A stretch of DNA of 64,000 nt, taken from contig NZ_ANMO01000256.1 in assembly GCF_000338295.1 (NCBI RefSeq), positions 1 to 64,000 on the forward strand, read 5' to 3'. The number at the start of each line of letters is the position of its first letter. The stretch's first letter is position 1. The notes below the pieces were generated by a model. The model was not told where the DNA came from and ran no database searches. It saw nothing but the letters and a program-made list of their open reading frames with translations. The stretch is from Rhodopirellula europaea 6C (GTDB lineage Bacteria > Planctomycetota > Planctomycetia > Pirellulales > Pirellulaceae). Positions 53,699 to 63,012 of this stretch are shown here, one piece after another. Made by a program: the position numbers and the translations under genes.

Positions 53699-56600
53699 AA
53701 GCTCTGATTGCTTGGTCTGTCAAAAACTGGCAGGCGATGAACGTTGTGATGGTTGGTGTGCTGTTGTTGGGGGCGTTCAGCCTGTCGCAGTTGCGTCGAG
53801 ATTTTTGGCCTGACTTTGAGCTGTATGTGCTGTCGATATCGGTCGAATATCCCGGTGCCAGCCCTGACGAAATTGAAGAAGGCATTCTGGAAAAGATTGA
53901 AGAAGCGGTTCGCACCGTCGATGGCGTCGATGAGATGACGTCTTTGGCACGCGAAGGCATGGGGACGGTCACCCTGGAACTGGATCCGGATGCGAATCAA
54001 GCCGATGCCCAGCGTGTGCTAACGGAAGTCACCACGTTGATCGGACAAATTCCCAGCTTTCCCGAGCTGGCCGAAAAGCCTGACATCCGGATGAACACGA
54101 AGTTTGTGACCGCGATTCGAGTGGCGGTGATGGGGCCAAAGGTGCCTGAGTTCTCGGATGTCGCCGGCGAGGATGAATCGAGTTCTAGCGATGTGACACG
54201 CGGGCCTCCGTTCGATCACGCGGAAGCCAAAGCGGAAGCGGCGATTGCTCTTCGCCGCGTCGCGGAACAAATTCGCGAAGAGATTCTCGCGTTGCCGGCG
54301 GTGTCCGTTGCGGATTTGGTCGGAACACCCGACTATCAAATTGACATCGAGATCCCTGAAGACACGCTTCGCAAATATAACTTGTCATTGCAGAGCGTTG
54401 CTCAGATCGTACGTGCAAACAACGTGGAACTTCCCGGCGGAACCCTTCGCGGCCGATCGCAGGAGGTGCTGCTTCGCGGGAGTGACAAGAGTTCGGTTGG
54501 GGCCGGGATCGAAGAAATTCCGCTGGTGAGCCAGCCAGGTGGCGCTGTGTTGACTGTTGGAGATCTCGGTCGCGTTCGTGATGAGTTCTCGGTCGAAGGA
54601 AGCATCAACGAAGTCAATGGTCATCCTGCTGTATTGGTTTCAATTGAAACGACCAGTGCCGATGACCTGATTCAGGTTGCGGAAGAAGTTCGGCAGTTCG
54701 TTGCGGATGGCAGTGATGCACTGCCAAACGGCTACTCATTGATTGCGATGCGCGATCGCTCGACCAGCGTCAAAAATCGACTCAATCTGCTGAGCAAGAA
54801 CGCTTGGATGGGCTTGGTTCTTGTGTTTATCGTCCTGGCTTTGTTCCTGGAAATGCGATTGGCGTGGTGGGTGATGCTCGGCATTCCCATTTCGTTGTTG
54901 GGCGCATGCATCTACATGCACTTCGGCGGACATACACTCAACATGACTTCCATGTTCGCGTTTTTGATCGCGCTGGGGATTGTTGTCGACGACGCGATCG
55001 TGGTTGGCGAGAACATCTATGCGCATCGCGAAATGGGAAAGAGCTATCACCAAGCTGCCATCGACGGGGCGTATGAGGTGATGCCGTCCGTGATCACCGC
55101 GATTCTAACGACGGTGATTGCGTTCGCGCCGATCATGTACATGGAAGGCCGAATCAAACGATTGACCGTCGTTTTACCGATGTGTGTCGGGGCGATGTTG
55201 ATCATCTCGATGTTCGAAAGTTTGACCATCCTGCCGTCGCACCTGTCACACAAACGCAGTCGATTCTTGGATGTGGTGACGTACTTGTTGATGCCTTTGC
55301 GTCCATTGGCGTGGTTGCTTCAAAAAGCAAACGCGGGGATGTCGAAGCTTTTGACCAAATGCATTGATCGGATCTACACACCGATCTTGGGGTGGTCGCT
55401 TAGGAACCCTGCTATTGTCCTGTCGACGCTTGCTGGTCTGTTGATTTTGTCGGTGGGAGTCGTTCGGTCGGGAATGGTTCCGTTTCTATTGCTGCCGAAG
55501 ATTGACTTTGGTTTCATCACTGTGCAGGTGACTTACCCTGACGGAACGCCGGTGAATGTCACCAATGCGGCGACAAAGCGTTTGGAAGAAGCGATCTGGA
55601 AAGTCAATCAGCGGTCGATCGACGAAAAGATGACGGCTGACCCTGGTGGGTTTGTGCAAGCGGTTCAAAGAACCGTCGGTTCATCGGGCGACGAGGTAGG
55701 CAGCAGCATTGCCGGACACGTTGGCGGTTTGTTCATCCAACTCAATGACATTGGTGAACGAACGGTATCGAGTGATGAAATCGTGCAAATGTGGCGAGAG
55801 GAATCGGGGCGATTTCCTGGAGCCGAAGCCGTTGCTTTTGGCGCGACGCCCCGTGGACCTGCATCTCTGCCCATCGAGCTGAGGTTGATGGCGACCGGTG
55901 AGAACCTGGCGATGCTGGACGCCGCGATCGAGCGATGCAAGGCAAAGCTGGGTGAGTACCCCTATGTCTCTGATATTGCAACGGACACACGCCAAGGCAA
56001 ATGGGAATACCGCATCAAGGTTCGCGACGATGCGAAAGCGATGGGCGTTTCACTGGCCGATGTAGCGGGGACCGTCCGAGCATCGTACTACGGTGAAGAG
56101 GTCATGCGATTGCAGCGGGGACGCCACGAAGTGCCCCTGCGAGTTCGCTACCCTCGTGAGGATCGCAACACATTGGTCAGCTTCAACGACATTCGCGTTC
56201 GAGGCACGGATCGTATGGAGAGGCCACTCAGCGAAATTGTCAAAGTCGATGTGCAACGGGGATACTCCGAGATCAGTCGGGTCAACCAAATGCGTAGTAT
56301 TTCAGTGGTGGCCGATGTCGACGAAACTCGCGGCAATGCGTTCAACGTCGTGTCCGATCTCAAAGCGAACTTCGTTTCAGAATTCCGAAAGGAGTTTCCT
56401 GGAGTTCAGTTGCAGTGGGGCGGACAACAGGAGCAGACCGATGAGACGGTCAATAGTTTGGTGGTGGGGTTTGTGTTCGTTTTGGGTGCGATGTTCCTGT
56501 TGCTGACAATCCAGTTCAATTCGAGTTGGCAAGCGATTCTAATCCTTTCGATCATTCCGTTTGGTTTCATCGGAGCCATCTTGGGTCACATCGTGATGAA

Positions 56601-56949
56601 CATCGATCTGACGTTATTCAGCATCTTTGGAATTGTGGCACTCGCTGGAGTGGTTGTGAACGACTCGATTGTGCTGGTTGACTTTATCAATCGTCGTGTG
56701 GCCGATGGCTTGCCGCTTCACGAAGCGATCATCGACGGCGGACGACGTCGCTTTCGAGCCGTTTTGCTGACGTCGGTGACCACATGCGCCGGAATGATGC
56801 CGATCCTGCTGGAGCGATCCAAGGAAGCCCAAGTGGTCTCACCGATGGCGACCAGCCTCACCTTCGGGCTTGCACTCAGCACCCTCGTCGTATTGATTCT
56901 GGCCCCGGTGATGTATCTAGTTGTCGCGAAGCTTTCCCCGCCTCAGTAG
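53695..56949 (+). CDS. RND family efflux transporter, inner-membrane pump
   Basis: 1,084 residues, typical for AcrB/MexB-type proteins. The N-terminus MKALIAWSVKNWQAMNVVM is the first membrane segment, followed by the porter domain starting YPGASPDEIEEGILEKIEEAV. The membrane region contains ALGIVVDDAIVVGENIYAHREMG, the TM4 segment with the paired Asp needed for proton relay. The second half repeats the layout (FSIFGIVALAGVVVNDSIVLVDFINRR). It uses the proton gradient to expel substrates from membrane or periplasm together with the adaptor encoded just upstream; no outer-membrane TolC-like gene follows. The sequence gives no clear HME metal signature, so a hydrophobic-compound pump is more likely than a metal pump. 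Confidence 0.93.
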   Translation: MKALIAWSVKNWQAMNVVMVGVLLLGAFSLSQLRRDFWPDFELYVLSISVEYPGASPDEIEEGILEKIEEAVRTVDGVDEMTSLAREGMGTVTLELDPDANQADAQRVLTEVTTLIGQIPSFPELAEKPDIRMNTKFVTAIRVAVMGPKVPEFSDVAGEDESSSSDVTRGPPFDHAEAKAEAAIALRRVAEQIREEILALPAVSVADLVGTPDYQIDIEIPEDTLRKYNLSLQSVAQIVRANNVELPGGTLRGRSQEVLLRGSDKSSVGAGIEEIPLVSQPGGAVLTVGDLGRVRDEFSVEGSINEVNGHPAVLVSIETTSADDLIQVAEEVRQFVADGSDALPNGYSLIAMRDRSTSVKNRLNLLSKNAWMGLVLVFIVLALFLEMRLAWWVMLGIPISLLGACIYMHFGGHTLNMTSMFAFLIALGIVVDDAIVVGENIYAHREMGKSYHQAAIDGAYEVMPSVITAILTTVIAFAPIMYMEGRIKRLTVVLPMCVGAMLIISMFESLTILPSHLSHKRSRFLDVVTYLLMPLRPLAWLLQKANAGMSKLLTKCIDRIYTPILGWSLRNPAIVLSTLAGLLILSVGVVRSGMVPFLLLPKIDFGFITVQVTYPDGTPVNVTNAATKRLEEAIWKVNQRSIDEKMTADPGGFVQAVQRTVGSSGDEVGSSIAGHVGGLFIQLNDIGERTVSSDEIVQMWREESGRFPGAEAVAFGATPRGPASLPIELRLMATGENLAMLDAAIERCKAKLGEYPYVSDIATDTRQGKWEYRIKVRDDAKAMGVSLADVAGTVRASYYGEEVMRLQRGRHEVPLRVRYPREDRNTLVSFNDIRVRGTDRMERPLSEIVKVDVQRGYSEISRVNQMRSISVVADVDETRGNAFNVVSDLKANFVSEFRKEFPGVQLQWGGQQEQTDETVNSLVVGFVFVLGAMFLLLTIQFNSSWQAILILSIIPFGFIGAILGHIVMNIDLTLFSIFGIVALAGVVVNDSIVLVDFINRRVADGLPLHEAIIDGGRRRFRAVLLTSVTTCAGMMPILLERSKEAQVVSPMATSLTFGLALSTLVVLILAPVMYLVVAKLSPPQ

Positions 56950-56986
56950 GATGCAGCAGATCAGGTAAGCCGCAAACAGATTTCTT

Positions 56987-57991
56987 GTGAGTGAGATGGG
57001 AGTGGTGGGGATGGCGTCGGATGTTCAAAAATTGGCAATGCAGGGTCGGCGATTGACACCGGAAGAGGTCGCTGAGCTCGAAAAGAAGGTGGCTGACCAA
57101 CCGGCGGACATTGATTCTCGAACCAAGCTATTAGGGTATTACTTTCTCTGCCGGCGTGAGCAGCCTGGTGCAGAGGAAACGCATCAGCGACACGTGCGGT
57201 GGTTGATTGAGAATGCACCGGAGGCCGAGATCATGGGGACGCCCTTTGTCACAATCGACCGAATCTTGCAACCGGATGCTTATGATGCAGCGAAGAAGGC
57301 TTGGATCAAGGCAACGGATGATTTGCCTGAAAGTCCAGCGGTTCTTCGCCATGCTGCACGTTACTCTTTGCTTCACGATCGTGATTTGTCAACAACGTTG
57401 TTGCAGAGAGGCAAACGATTGGCTCCAAATGATCCCGAGTGGTCTTCCGCTGTGGGCCAATTGTATTCCTTGGGAATGATCTCGCTTTCCGAGGGGCCCG
57501 AACGGAAGGACCTTGCAATCAAATCGTTTGGCGAGTTCCAATCCGCTTATCGACTCTCGGGGCCAATGGAGCAAGAGTTTCTACTGCAAAGTTTGGCCAA
57601 GGTTGCCTTCGAAGCCGGGGACATCGACGCGGCAGCAACCTATGCCAAGGAGATGCTCCAAGTCGCTGAGTCCGGACGAAATCGAGGAAACCATCTCCAT
57701 CATGGGAATTTGATCCTGGGTCGCGTGGCACTCTTCAACGGCGACGTGGAAGAAGCGAAATCGTATCTGCTTCGGGCCGGCCAAACGCCAGGTTCTCCTC
57801 AGTTGAAATCGTTCGGGCCCAACATGGTTTTGGCGAAAGCATTGCTGGAGGTGGGGCAAAAGAACGTGGTTCTGGAGTACTTCGAACTGTGCGAAGAGTT
57901 TTGGGAAATGTCTCGTGGAAGATTGATTCAATGGGCCGACCTCGTGAAAGCCGACCGCGTTCCTGAGTTTGGTGGCAATTTGGCGTACTGA
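56987..57991 (+). CDS. TPR-like helical-repeat protein, function unknown
   Basis: 334 residues from a GTG at 56987; ATGs at 56996 and 57011 are alternatives, and a purine-rich stretch lies before 57011. No signal peptide or membrane segment is visible, so it is probably cytosolic. The chain is nearly all alpha-helix, with TPR-like pairs: SPAVLRHAARYSLLHDRDLS, DPEWSSAVGQLYSLGM, EFLLQSLAKVAFEAGDIDAA and LILGRVALFNGDVEEAKSYL. It begins 37 bp after the RND pump on the same strand and may share its transcript. I cannot infer a partner. It converges with the porin gene. Confidence 0.75.
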   Translation: MSEMGVVGMASDVQKLAMQGRRLTPEEVAELEKKVADQPADIDSRTKLLGYYFLCRREQPGAEETHQRHVRWLIENAPEAEIMGTPFVTIDRILQPDAYDAAKKAWIKATDDLPESPAVLRHAARYSLLHDRDLSTTLLQRGKRLAPNDPEWSSAVGQLYSLGMISLSEGPERKDLAIKSFGEFQSAYRLSGPMEQEFLLQSLAKVAFEAGDIDAAATYAKEMLQVAESGRNRGNHLHHGNLILGRVALFNGDVEEAKSYLLRAGQTPGSPQLKSFGPNMVLAKALLEVGQKNVVLEYFELCEEFWEMSRGRLIQWADLVKADRVPEFGGNLAY

Positions 57992-58090
57992 TTGGAAGGT
58001 GAACCACTGGCGTTCGCCATGATTCCCAGGCACAAACAGGCGAATACCGGAAAAGGTTGCCGTTCACCCACTGCGACGAAGCTTTGCGGC

Positions 58091-59587
58091 TCAAAAGAAG
58101 GTCCACAACTGGGACCGGAACAGGGTGCCGCTTTCTCCCGCGACATAACCCGTTCGCGATTGCTGTGCGGGTGAATCGTCGATGGAAGTCACGTCAAACG
58201 TGAATCGAGCGGATCGCTTGTTGAACAAGTACCAGTTGAACCCAGCCGAAATTTCGTCGCCGCTGCCGTATTCCCCGTTCACCTGGGATCCACGTGCAAA
58301 CAGTTCCAGCGTTTGCGGAATGACAAACACGCCGCTTTGAACGAAGAATCCCTGGTCGAATTGCGAGGGAAGCATGGTGCCGGTATCGCCTTCGATGTTG
58401 CGAAGCCACCTCAGGAACACTTCGCTGCTGAAGCTGAATCCTCGCCGTTTCATCCCGAAGTGTGCGGAGTACAACCAGATATCAAAGGCATTCACCGTCA
58501 CTCCGGGAGCGATCGCATTGGGTTCGATCAGGCGAGTTCCGTCGCTGAGTCGAATGACGGTTTGCTCGGCCGCGGGGTCAGCGTTGCTGCTGCTGGCGTT
58601 TCTGGTTTGAGTCAGTCCATGCCCCAATCGAAATGCCAATGACGGGTGGTTCTCGATGTCTGAGAAACCGTGCCCGAACTCTTCCAATGGTTCCCACCAC
58701 GAGAGGGCGGAATAGGCGAGTTGCGTGTCGAGTTCGGATGCTTGCAGTGAAAGTGTGTTGAAGCCGTTCCCGACCAGCACGTGGTATGAGACGTCGTCGG
58801 TCAGTTTGCCTTTGGCCCACATACCCGCTGTGATGGACGGTCGAAAGAATGTTGTCGCCATCGTTCGGTCGGCACCGAGCGTGTACCGAGATGTTTCGGT
58901 CCATTCCCAGGTTCCTGGCAGTTTGCCAAGCCCAAGGTAGATCGAAAGCCGATCGGACATCCGAAACGAAATCCAACCCAACAGTAACTGGATGGGATTG
59001 GAGGTGACGGTGCTGTAGTCGATGTTGGAATAGAACCGCAGGTCCTCGTCAAACGCATACCCGGAAAACACCAGCCGACCTCGGTTGATGTTGAAGTCGT
59101 TCCGGTTGTTGATCTCGCGAATGTTTCCGGCAGCGTCGACCGACGTGGCTTCTTCACGAGAAAAACCCGTGTAGCGAAACTGATTGTGTAGTCCAACAGT
59201 TAACTCGAAGGGCGATTCCTGAGGGTCCCGGGGACGCCACGTCCAACCAGAGTCATAGATTCCATCGTGCGTGGATTGGTCTGCGATTGGCAGACGCCGG
59301 TGTGGCATCTCGTCGCCCGTTGCTCGGGGCGGTGTGACCCCATTTGAGGAGTCAGCCTGCATGTCCGCGACGATCGCTTCCAACTCGCGAATTCGCGTGA
59401 TGACGCCGGATACGTCGCTTTGACGGATGCTGTTTTCGAAGGGAACGACGAGCGTTGGGACCGAAGAACGCTCTTCGACGAGACCGGCAGTCTCATCTCC
59501 TGCGATGGAAGTAGACGCTGGACAAACCACGGTCAGTGCTAGCACTGTCAAACAGTGGACGGCGGAGTGGTGCCAGCGGATATCCAT
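58091..59587 (-). CDS. Outer-membrane porin (OprP/OprO-like beta-barrel)
   Basis: 498 residues from the ATG at 59587. A signal peptide is seen (MDIRWHHSAVHCLTVLALTVV, with cleavage near SIAGDE), followed by a short coiled coil (VITRIRELEAIVADMQAD). That is typical of porins that trimerise or bind peptidoglycan. The rest has alternating beta strands ending in aromatic residues: FELTVGLHNQFRYTGFS, RGRLVFSGYAFDEDLRFYSN, LSIYLGLGKLPGTWEW and others. The last residue is Phe (SQLWTFF), the outer-membrane beta-barrel signature. The layout fits the phosphate-selective porin O/P family; substrate preference cannot be told by eye. It is divergent from the hydrolase at 60174, and its leader contains competing inverted repeats. 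Confidence 0.85.
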   Translation of the reverse strand: MDIRWHHSAVHCLTVLALTVVCPASTSIAGDETAGLVEERSSVPTLVVPFENSIRQSDVSGVITRIRELEAIVADMQADSSNGVTPPRATGDEMPHRRLPIADQSTHDGIYDSGWTWRPRDPQESPFELTVGLHNQFRYTGFSREEATSVDAAGNIREINNRNDFNINRGRLVFSGYAFDEDLRFYSNIDYSTVTSNPIQLLLGWISFRMSDRLSIYLGLGKLPGTWEWTETSRYTLGADRTMATTFFRPSITAGMWAKGKLTDDVSYHVLVGNGFNTLSLQASELDTQLAYSALSWWEPLEEFGHGFSDIENHPSLAFRLGHGLTQTRNASSSNADPAAEQTVIRLSDGTRLIEPNAIAPGVTVNAFDIWLYSAHFGMKRRGFSFSSEVFLRWLRNIEGDTGTMLPSQFDQGFFVQSGVFVIPQTLELFARGSQVNGEYGSGDEISAGFNWYLFNKRSARFTFDVTSIDDSPAQQSRTGYVAGESGTLFRSQLWTFF

Positions 59588-60173
59588 TGAAAAGACTTGC
59601 CCAAACTAGAAGACGTTGTCTCGTTTATCGTCTTTTCTGCTTGAGAGGGTTACGTCAATTGCAGGAAATTTGCGGGAATGAGCCAATAATCGTCCGTCAA
59701 GATGGCGCACCGAAACCGCCAGTTGAACGGGCACGCTCGTTGTGGTTCCCGAAAGTTCGGTCATCGAAGGCTGGTGCTTCGTGAAGAACTTTGGATATCC
59801 GCTTGTTCCCAGCATCGGGGAGAAGCGATTGTCGTTGCATACACCGCCGGACATATGATTTCTACTGAACCGAGTGATTGATAATCAACGCTTGACTTTC
59901 GCTGTCTGCTACGCAGGTGCCGTCACAAACGAACGAAACCGGAAATTGTTTCCTTCTGGTATCCGTCGTGGCTGCCATGCTGACTCCAGATACGCGACCG
60001 ACTTCCCCACCTCGGATTCAATGCGGTGAGTAGAGAAGACACTCGACCTTAGGTTCGTGTATTCTCGCATAGAAAAGAACAGGACAAACTCGATTGTTCC
60101 TGTTCCTCGATAATCATTTGAAGTCTCGGGAACGCCCGACTTTGTCGCTCCTCTCACACTTTCGTCGCCGAAC
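59588..60173. promoter_or_regulatory. Divergent intergenic region with inverted repeats
   Basis: 586 bases between the porin (minus) and the hydrolase (plus), with no convincing gene. On the porin side GAAAAGAC (59589-59596, directly before its ATG) is complementary to GTCTTTTC (59640-59647); GAAGACG (59609-59615) can pair with part of the same arm, so two stems compete. On the hydrolase side GAACAGGA (60077-60084) and TCCTGTTC (60098-60105) form a perfect 8-bp dyad about 70 bases before its start. Both promoters should lie in this region. Confidence 0.5.
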
Positions 60174-61079
60174 ATGTTTGCCCAATACGATCCTCCCGCA
60201 TTCAAATCATTCTGTCTGGTGATCGCTCTCGGTTTCGCCTCCCACGCCTGGGGCGCGGGAGACGAAATAAGCCGATCAGGAAACAAGTCCACTGTTGCGG
60301 CATCCGATGGTAATCCCGCTGATCGCCTCATCGATCAGCCTGGAGTTCAGGTTTCTGTCAGTGATTTCCATGGGTTTGTTCAACATGAATTTGAGATCGA
60401 CGGGGTGCCTTGCAGGTTGGTCAGCCCCGCCACGCCAGCACCGAAGGCACCATGGATTTGGCGGGCTCGGTTTTGGGGCCACGAACCGCAACTCGACGTG
60501 GCGTTGTTGAAACAAGGGTGGCACGTTTGCTACTGCGACGTCGCGGATCTATATGGCAACGAAACCGCCATCAAGCGTTGGGATCAGTTCTATCGTTTGA
60601 GCCAGCAAATCGGTCTGCATTCCAGTCCACTATTGGAGGGAATGAGCCGCGGCGGTCTAATTGTAATGCGTTGGGCGTCGGTCAACCCGGAGCGAGTCAG
60701 CGGGATCTATGTCGACAACGCGGTGATGGATATTCGGTCCTGGCCGGGAGGCAAAGGCGTTGGAAGAGGAGCACCAAAAGCTTGGCAAACATGCCTCGAC
60801 GCCTACCAGATGACCGATGAACAAACAGAGGTGTTCGAGGATGGGCCGCTGCACCAGCTTTCCGAACTTGTTCAAGCTGGAGTACCAATTTTCGCAATGA
60901 TCAACGAAGCGGATCTTATCGTTCCACCAAGCGAAAATAGCGATATTCTAATTCAACGCTATCGCGAGCTCGGCGGTTTGATCCAAGTGCTCCGGCGACC
61001 TGGATTAGAGCATCATCCGCATTCACTGAAAGATCCTGCTCCATTGGTTAATTTTGCAACGCAAGCAATTGCGAAGTGA
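60174..61079 (+). CDS. Secreted alpha/beta hydrolase
   Basis: 301 residues with a likely signal peptide (MFAQYDPPAFKSFCLVIALGFASHAWG). The catalytic serine lies in the nucleophile elbow LLEGMSRGGLIVM (GxSxG). The acid is probably the Asp in NEADLIVPPSEN and the base the His of GLEHHPHSL. The stretch ARFWGHEPQLDVALLKQGW and the Ser region resemble a planctomycete family of hydrolases found beside or fused to polysaccharide esterases, so an ester bond in a sugar polymer is a reasonable but unproven target. The gene is divergent from the porin and convergent with the chemoreceptor gene. Confidence 0.82.
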   Translation: MFAQYDPPAFKSFCLVIALGFASHAWGAGDEISRSGNKSTVAASDGNPADRLIDQPGVQVSVSDFHGFVQHEFEIDGVPCRLVSPATPAPKAPWIWRARFWGHEPQLDVALLKQGWHVCYCDVADLYGNETAIKRWDQFYRLSQQIGLHSSPLLEGMSRGGLIVMRWASVNPERVSGIYVDNAVMDIRSWPGGKGVGRGAPKAWQTCLDAYQMTDEQTEVFEDGPLHQLSELVQAGVPIFAMINEADLIVPPSENSDILIQRYRELGGLIQVLRRPGLEHHPHSLKDPAPLVNFATQAIAK

Positions 61080-61321
61080 GGGGAATCGGATCCCATTCGC
61101 GACTTGATGGAATGCTTTCAATTGCAGGTCCGAGCCCGATGATTTCGCTCACCGTGAATGCAATGCACATGGACCGTGCCTGTTCCGAAGTGCACTGTTC
61201 CGAAGCTCTTTGTATCTGCGGTAACCGGTCGGTCAAAACCGTTCTCGAAGACCAATCCGAAGAATGGCAAAACGCTGATGCATCTGGAATTTGTGCTGCT
61301 GCGATCGCAAAGGTCGCTATT

Positions 61322-62539
61322 TCAGAAAAGCTCCACTTCGCCTGCATCACGTTCCAAGGTTCCATCTCCTCCGATATGATCAATGTAAGATTCTGGCTCC
61401 CGTTCATCGCAGGTGCCGGTGTCGATGATGCTTTGCAGCTTTTTGACCTTGTGAAGAGTGCGACGCAGATCCTGCGCCAGCGGATCCTGAAATTGAAGCT
61501 CTGACAATGCCAATTGTGAACGACTCGTCAATTGTTCGTTGCTGCTACTGATCTGATCCAAGGTCCCGGAAAGCGAGTCCATCAGGAGTCGGGTACGATC
61601 CTCAAGCTCGGCAACTTCTGAAGCAAGATCATGCGAAAATTCGCTGAGGCTGTCTTGCATCTCAATCGTGTCGTGTCGAAACCGCGACATCATCTCAGCA
61701 ACCGAATCGACGGAAGCATCAATTGAATCATTGGCGTTTTTAGTTTCCATTGAGAAAACCTTCATCTGTTGTGCAACAACAGAGAACGCTTGACCTGCTT
61801 GCCCAAGCCTTGCGGCCTCAATCTGCGCGTTGATTGCTAGGATCTTGCTGCCAACTACGATGTCCTGGATCTTCGAGATACTGCATTCCATGTTTCTTAC
61901 CCGTGACTGCGACTCTTCTGCGAGTACGGTCTGTCGACGGAAAAACTCTTCTGTTTTTTGAACAAACAATTGAATGCTGCGACGTTGGTTCTCCAGCAAT
62001 GACGCAATCGATGTAGCTTCGTCTGCACCGATCAATTCATCATGTGAGTGGCTTGCACTTCGTCCGAGCACCTCACCGAGAGAGCTGACAGCGGCCTCGT
62101 TATTGTTCTTGGCAATCTCAAATAGCGATGAAATCTGGTTGCCGATTGCAAGTACTGCGCGTTCCGTAATTTCATTGGCGCTGTCGAGGCTCTGCACGAT
62201 TTGGTCAGTAATTGCTTGACTGAGAGCCCCGTATTTTTCCGCCGTTCCTGAACCGGACGCATTGCCTGTTCGGTATGTGTCCGATTGTGTCTCAACGTCA
62301 GTCGAAGATGCATTTTCGCAATGTTCAAATGCATCCGATACCAACCCGCACGGAGCATCGGAATCACTGGTGTGAGCAGTTTGTCGAACGATTTCCGCCA
62401 ATGCAGACAATGATCCGACGGGACATAGCAGGTCATTGCCGTCTGGCGTCATTCGACAACCTATGTCCGTAAGCCTCTTTTCGATTGGATTGTCGAGGCA
62501 ATCCAAGCTACCCACTGATTGTTGGTAGTGATCAATCAT
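61322..62539 (-). CDS. Soluble methyl-accepting chemotaxis-type receptor
   Basis: 405 residues with no membrane segment, so a cytosolic receptor. The central part has the conserved signalling tip: SKILAINAQIEAARLGQAGQ followed by AFSVVAQQMKVFS, matching the LLALNAAIEAARAGE...FAVVA core of chemoreceptors. Helical stretches (QITDQIVQSLDSANEITERA and LSGTLDQISSSNEQLTSRSQ) form the coiled coil. The N-terminal 110 residues contain no recognised sensor domain. The protein ends GEVELF, similar to the end of the CheX-like protein (GSLELF). It lies last in the minus-strand cluster cheA-cheX-cheY-receptor, 45 bp after cheY. What it senses is unknown. Confidence 0.85.
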   Translation of the reverse strand: MIDHYQQSVGSLDCLDNPIEKRLTDIGCRMTPDGNDLLCPVGSLSALAEIVRQTAHTSDSDAPCGLVSDAFEHCENASSTDVETQSDTYRTGNASGSGTAEKYGALSQAITDQIVQSLDSANEITERAVLAIGNQISSLFEIAKNNNEAAVSSLGEVLGRSASHSHDELIGADEATSIASLLENQRRSIQLFVQKTEEFFRRQTVLAEESQSRVRNMECSISKIQDIVVGSKILAINAQIEAARLGQAGQAFSVVAQQMKVFSMETKNANDSIDASVDSVAEMMSRFRHDTIEMQDSLSEFSHDLASEVAELEDRTRLLMDSLSGTLDQISSSNEQLTSRSQLALSELQFQDPLAQDLRRTLHKVKKLQSIIDTGTCDEREPESYIDHIGGDGTLERDAGEVELF

Positions 62540-62584
62540 AATTCCCCAGTGCCCCGTGCTATTTTAGTTTTCGATCGCCCTCGA

Positions 62585-62962
62585 TTAGCCCACGCAGGTT
62601 GCGGTAAGCTTTTCGACGGCAGCGATCAAGAGGTTGGCTTTGAATGGTTTCACGATCCAACCTTTGGCTCCGTATTGTTTGGCCTGGGTGATAAGTTCTT
62701 TAGCGCCTTCGGTCGTCAGCATGACGATCGGCAAGTCGGCATTCGCCGGATTCGCTTTCACTTTTTGAACCATTTCGATTCCGTTCATATTTGGCATGTT
62801 CACATCGCAAATGACACAGTCAATTCCACCCTGCTCAATGCGGTTGAAGCCTTGCACGCCGTCGACTGCCTCGACAACGTTGAAGCCGCTTTGCTTGAGG
62901 GTCGCACCAACTTGTTGACGGACACTTGCGGAATCGTCGACAACTAAAACTGTAGCACTCAT
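62585..62962 (-). CDS. CheY-like single-domain response regulator
   Basis: A stand-alone receiver of about 125 residues from the ATG at 62962; a GTG at 62974 would add four. All active-site residues are in place: Asp9 and Asp10 (VLVVDDSAS), phospho-acceptor Asp53 (CVICDVNMPNMNG), Thr83 (MLTTEG) and Lys104 (WIVKPF). No output domain is attached. In this cluster it should accept phosphate from the adjacent CheA-like kinase and be reset by the CheX-like phosphatase encoded 50 bp upstream. Its target could be a flagellar switch, a type IV pilus or another output; none is encoded nearby. Confidence 0.93.
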   Translation of the reverse strand: MSATVLVVDDSASVRQQVGATLKQSGFNVVEAVDGVQGFNRIEQGGIDCVICDVNMPNMNGIEMVQKVKANPANADLPIVMLTTEGAKELITQAKQYGAKGWIVKPFKANLLIAAVEKLTATCVG

Positions 62963-63012
62963 GGAAACACTCACTTTTTGGGTTGATAAGCTAAAAAGAA
63001 ATTGGAAAGGTC

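Noticed and set aside
59909-60331. 140-codon minus-strand frame in the porin-hydrolase region
   Set aside because: It overlaps the hydrolase signal-peptide region antisense and has no domain or export signal.
61080-61321. Possible small gene between the hydrolase and the receptor gene
   Set aside because: Frames exist on both strands but none has a ribosome site or protein-like composition; a 10-bp direct repeat (TGTTCCGAAG) is the only feature seen.
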